Below are positions 62,754 through 64,000 of a stretch of 64,000 nt of DNA, in pieces. The DNA is from Adhaeribacter terrigena (GTDB taxonomy: Bacteria; Bacteroidota; Bacteroidia; Cytophagales; Hymenobacteraceae): NCBI RefSeq assembly GCF_016623615.1, contig NZ_JAEHFX010000008.1, forward strand, positions 1-64,000. The letters run 5' to 3'. Every line of letters begins with the position of its first letter. The stretch's first letter is position 1. Below the pieces are notes generated by a model that worked only from the letters and a program-made list of their open reading frames with translations, was not told the origin of the DNA and ran no database searches. The position numbers and the translations under genes were made by a program.

Positions 62754-63434
62754 TTATTTATTCATAATATTTAGTGCAATAAAAAACAAGGCTTGCAGCC
62801 CGAATACGAGCGGCGCCAGCGGGTTGGTTTTGGTAACGTTGCTTCGTTGAAAATAAAATTGTAAAATCAGCGAAAGCAGGAGCCAGCCGGCGTAATTCTG
62901 CAACGGGATCTGGTGGTTCTGCCAGCTCCAGAAATCGAAACGCATGGCTACGGGTTCAATAAAATGATCGAGCAAAACCATAATACCGGCCGCAAGAATA
63001 GTTGCCAGCCAGGGTTTTTTAGTCCAATTCCGTACCGTTATGCCAATGCAGTAAACCAGCATCACCCAGTTCAGCCCAATAAGCAAAGGCACATTCCAGA
63101 GTTTAAAACCCAGCGCCTGGCCGTAAACATAATTCCCGAAGAGCAGGCCCGTATGTACGCCCAGCACTTCGGCCAGAAAACCTGCCAGAAAAGTAACCCA
63201 GGCAAAAAGAAAGAAGGCAGCGTTGAAGTTTTTATGGTTGAGGAAAAGCAGGGCATTGGTGAGCAGCAAGTGCAGCGGCGTTAAATTCTGGTACGTTTCC
63301 GACTGGCCGCTAAAAACCAGGCCCAAGAAACCTACGGCGTGAAAAATAACCAATATGGCCGCCGAAAACGCTAGCTTTTTATCGGTAAAAAGTCGGGAAG
63401 TAGAAACGGTTTTCAGGGTTTCAGCGGTAATCAT
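62754..63434 (-). CDS. cruF: carotenoid 1',2'-hydratase-like protein CruF (DUF422)
   Basis: A 226-aa polytopic membrane protein with about seven hydrophobic segments. The pattern EVLGVHTGLLFGNYVYG, WNVPLLIGLNWVMLVY and LLDHFIEPVAMRFDFWSW is that of the CruF/DUF422 carotenoid family, which hydrates the psi end of carotenoids. Its start overlaps the 3' end of the CrtI-like gene by 14 bp, so the two are translationally coupled. Near the N-terminus, TDKKLAFS is encoded by a dispersed-repeat copy (63363-63395). Monocyclic keto-carotenoids such as flexixanthin are the likely products in this group. Confidence 0.87.
   Translation of the reverse strand: MITAETLKTVSTSRLFTDKKLAFSAAILVIFHAVGFLGLVFSGQSETYQNLTPLHLLLTNALLFLNHKNFNAAFFLFAWVTFLAGFLAEVLGVHTGLLFGNYVYGQALGFKLWNVPLLIGLNWVMLVYCIGITVRNWTKKPWLATILAAGIMVLLDHFIEPVAMRFDFWSWQNHQIPLQNYAGWLLLSLILQFYFQRSNVTKTNPLAPLVFGLQALFFIALNIMNK
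63363..63395 (+). repeat. dispersed repeat copy inside the cruF coding sequence
   Basis: GAAAACGCTAGCTTTTT, 5 nt, GTAAAAAGTCGGG; a complete core and tail in an in-frame, protein-coding position. Confidence 0.65.
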
Positions 63435-64000
63435 TTTTTACGAGGTTGCTTACAATTTTGGCACTTAACAAACATAACGGAATGCCGCCTCCGGGGTGCA
63501 CACTGCCGCCGCAAAAATACAACCCTTTTACCTTGCGCTTAAAATTGGGGTGCCGCAAAAAAGCCGCCATGGCATTATTGGAACTGCTGCCGTATAAGGC
63601 GCCGCCCACCGAGCCGGTTTCGAGCTCGATGCCGCGCGGGTCCCAGGTTTTTTCGCAGGCCAGATGGTTTTGCAGGTCGGTTTTTAGGTGGCGGCTTAGC
63701 TTTTGAAGCACATGCTGGCGGGTTTCGGCAATTAGTTTATCCCAGTCCTGGCCTTCGTTGTGCGGCACGTTTACCATTACAAACCAGTTTTCGGCATTTT
63801 CGGGCGCATCGCTTTTGGTAAATTTCGAGGTAATGTTCACGTAAATGGTGGGATCCTGGGAAATGGTTTTATGTTTGAAAATATGCTCGAATTCCTTTTT
63901 ATAATCCTGGCTGAAGAAAATGTTGTGCAGGTGCAAATCCGGAAAGGTGCGGTTGATGCCCCAGTAAAAAATGAGCGCCGAGCTGCTGCGCGGCTGCCTT
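63421..64000 (-). CDS. crtD: CrtI-family carotenoid desaturase, C-terminal part (probably CrtD)
   Basis: The frame stays open to the window edge, so the N-terminus, with the FAD-binding site, lies outside. The visible part (about 193 codons) has SSSALIFYWGIN, LHLHNIFFSQDYKKEFE and the C-terminal FAD motif GLYFCGGSVHPGGGIPLCLLSAKI typical of the CrtI/CrtD family. Next to cruF, the 1-hydroxycarotenoid 3,4-desaturase CrtD is the most likely identity; phytoene desaturase is the alternative. Overlaps the cruF start by 14 bp. Confidence 0.85.
   Translation of the reverse strand, partial: RQPRSSSALIFYWGINRTFPDLHLHNIFFSQDYKKEFEHIFKHKTISQDPTIYVNITSKFTKSDAPENAENWFVMVNVPHNEGQDWDKLIAETRQHVLQKLSRHLKTDLQNHLACEKTWDPRGIELETGSVGGALYGSSSNNAMAAFLRHPNFKRKVKGLYFCGGSVHPGGGIPLCLLSAKIVSNLVKNDYR

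Overview
The window reads as chromosomal DNA of a Bacteroidetes bacterium, most likely Cytophagales near Hymenobacteraceae (Adhaeribacter, Rufibacter and Pontibacter-like genomes). The signs are weak or absent Shine-Dalgarno sites, TAnnTTTG-type -7 promoter boxes, many outer-membrane barrels and lipoproteins, DPP IV, FloA/NfeD, a CruF/CrtD-type carotenoid pair and a bacterial kynurenine pathway. The family placement is an inference from gene content only.

Layout. 1-70: 3' tip of a 5S rRNA gene and its terminator. 0.5-3.8 kb: housekeeping genes (TonB-C domain protein, free methionine-R-sulfoxide reductase, ribD divergent from prmC). 3.9-9.5 kb: five nucleotide-sugar genes on the + strand (TviB-type dehydrogenase, galE, rfbB, TviC/WbpP-type epimerase, rfbA) that make activated sugars for surface polysaccharide but include no glycosyltransferase or exporter. 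9.6-28.3 kb: mixed genes including chrA, a 2OG-Fe(II) oxygenase, an OmpA/PD40 protein, a run of small minus-strand genes (VF530, AHSA1-like, CYTH, SMR exporter, Crp/Fnr regulator, floA, nfeD), proS, a Tyr/Gly-rich lipoprotein and a FadL-like porin. 28.4-30.7 kb: DPP IV. 30.7-46.9 kb: an envelope-glycan region with three GT2 glycosyltransferases and five large polytopic membrane proteins, three of them paralogous, plus one A+T-rich orphan gene. 33-60 kb, interleaved: kynurenine-pathway genes (2-aminomuconate-semialdehyde dehydrogenase, an SDR, haaO/nbaC, ACMSD, kynU, kmo), which together would take kynurenine through 3-hydroxykynurenine and 3-hydroxyanthranilate to 2-aminomuconate. 55.7-57.4 kb: two tandem paralogous barrels. 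60.4-62.7 kb: three tandem TetR paralogs. 62.7-64 kb: the carotenoid genes cruF and crtD (the latter cut by the window edge).

The strongest unexplained signal is a dispersed short repeat. Its core is roughly AAAACGSTAKSSTTT, followed after about 7 nt by GAAAAAGTC. I count about 35 intergenic copies in both orientations plus at least four inside coding sequence. Copies often sit against terminator hairpins, sometimes form inverted pairs, and one contains the start codon of the DPP IV gene. The architecture (imperfect-dyad core, second A-rich block about two helical turns away, inverted pairs at terminators) resembles DNA-uptake sequences of other phyla, but a REP/MITE-like element or a protein-binding site is equally possible. 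A second layer of A+T-rich word repeats (ATTAGAA, CGTTGTT, AATTTGGA and similar) fills the same gaps and sometimes brackets copies of the main repeat.
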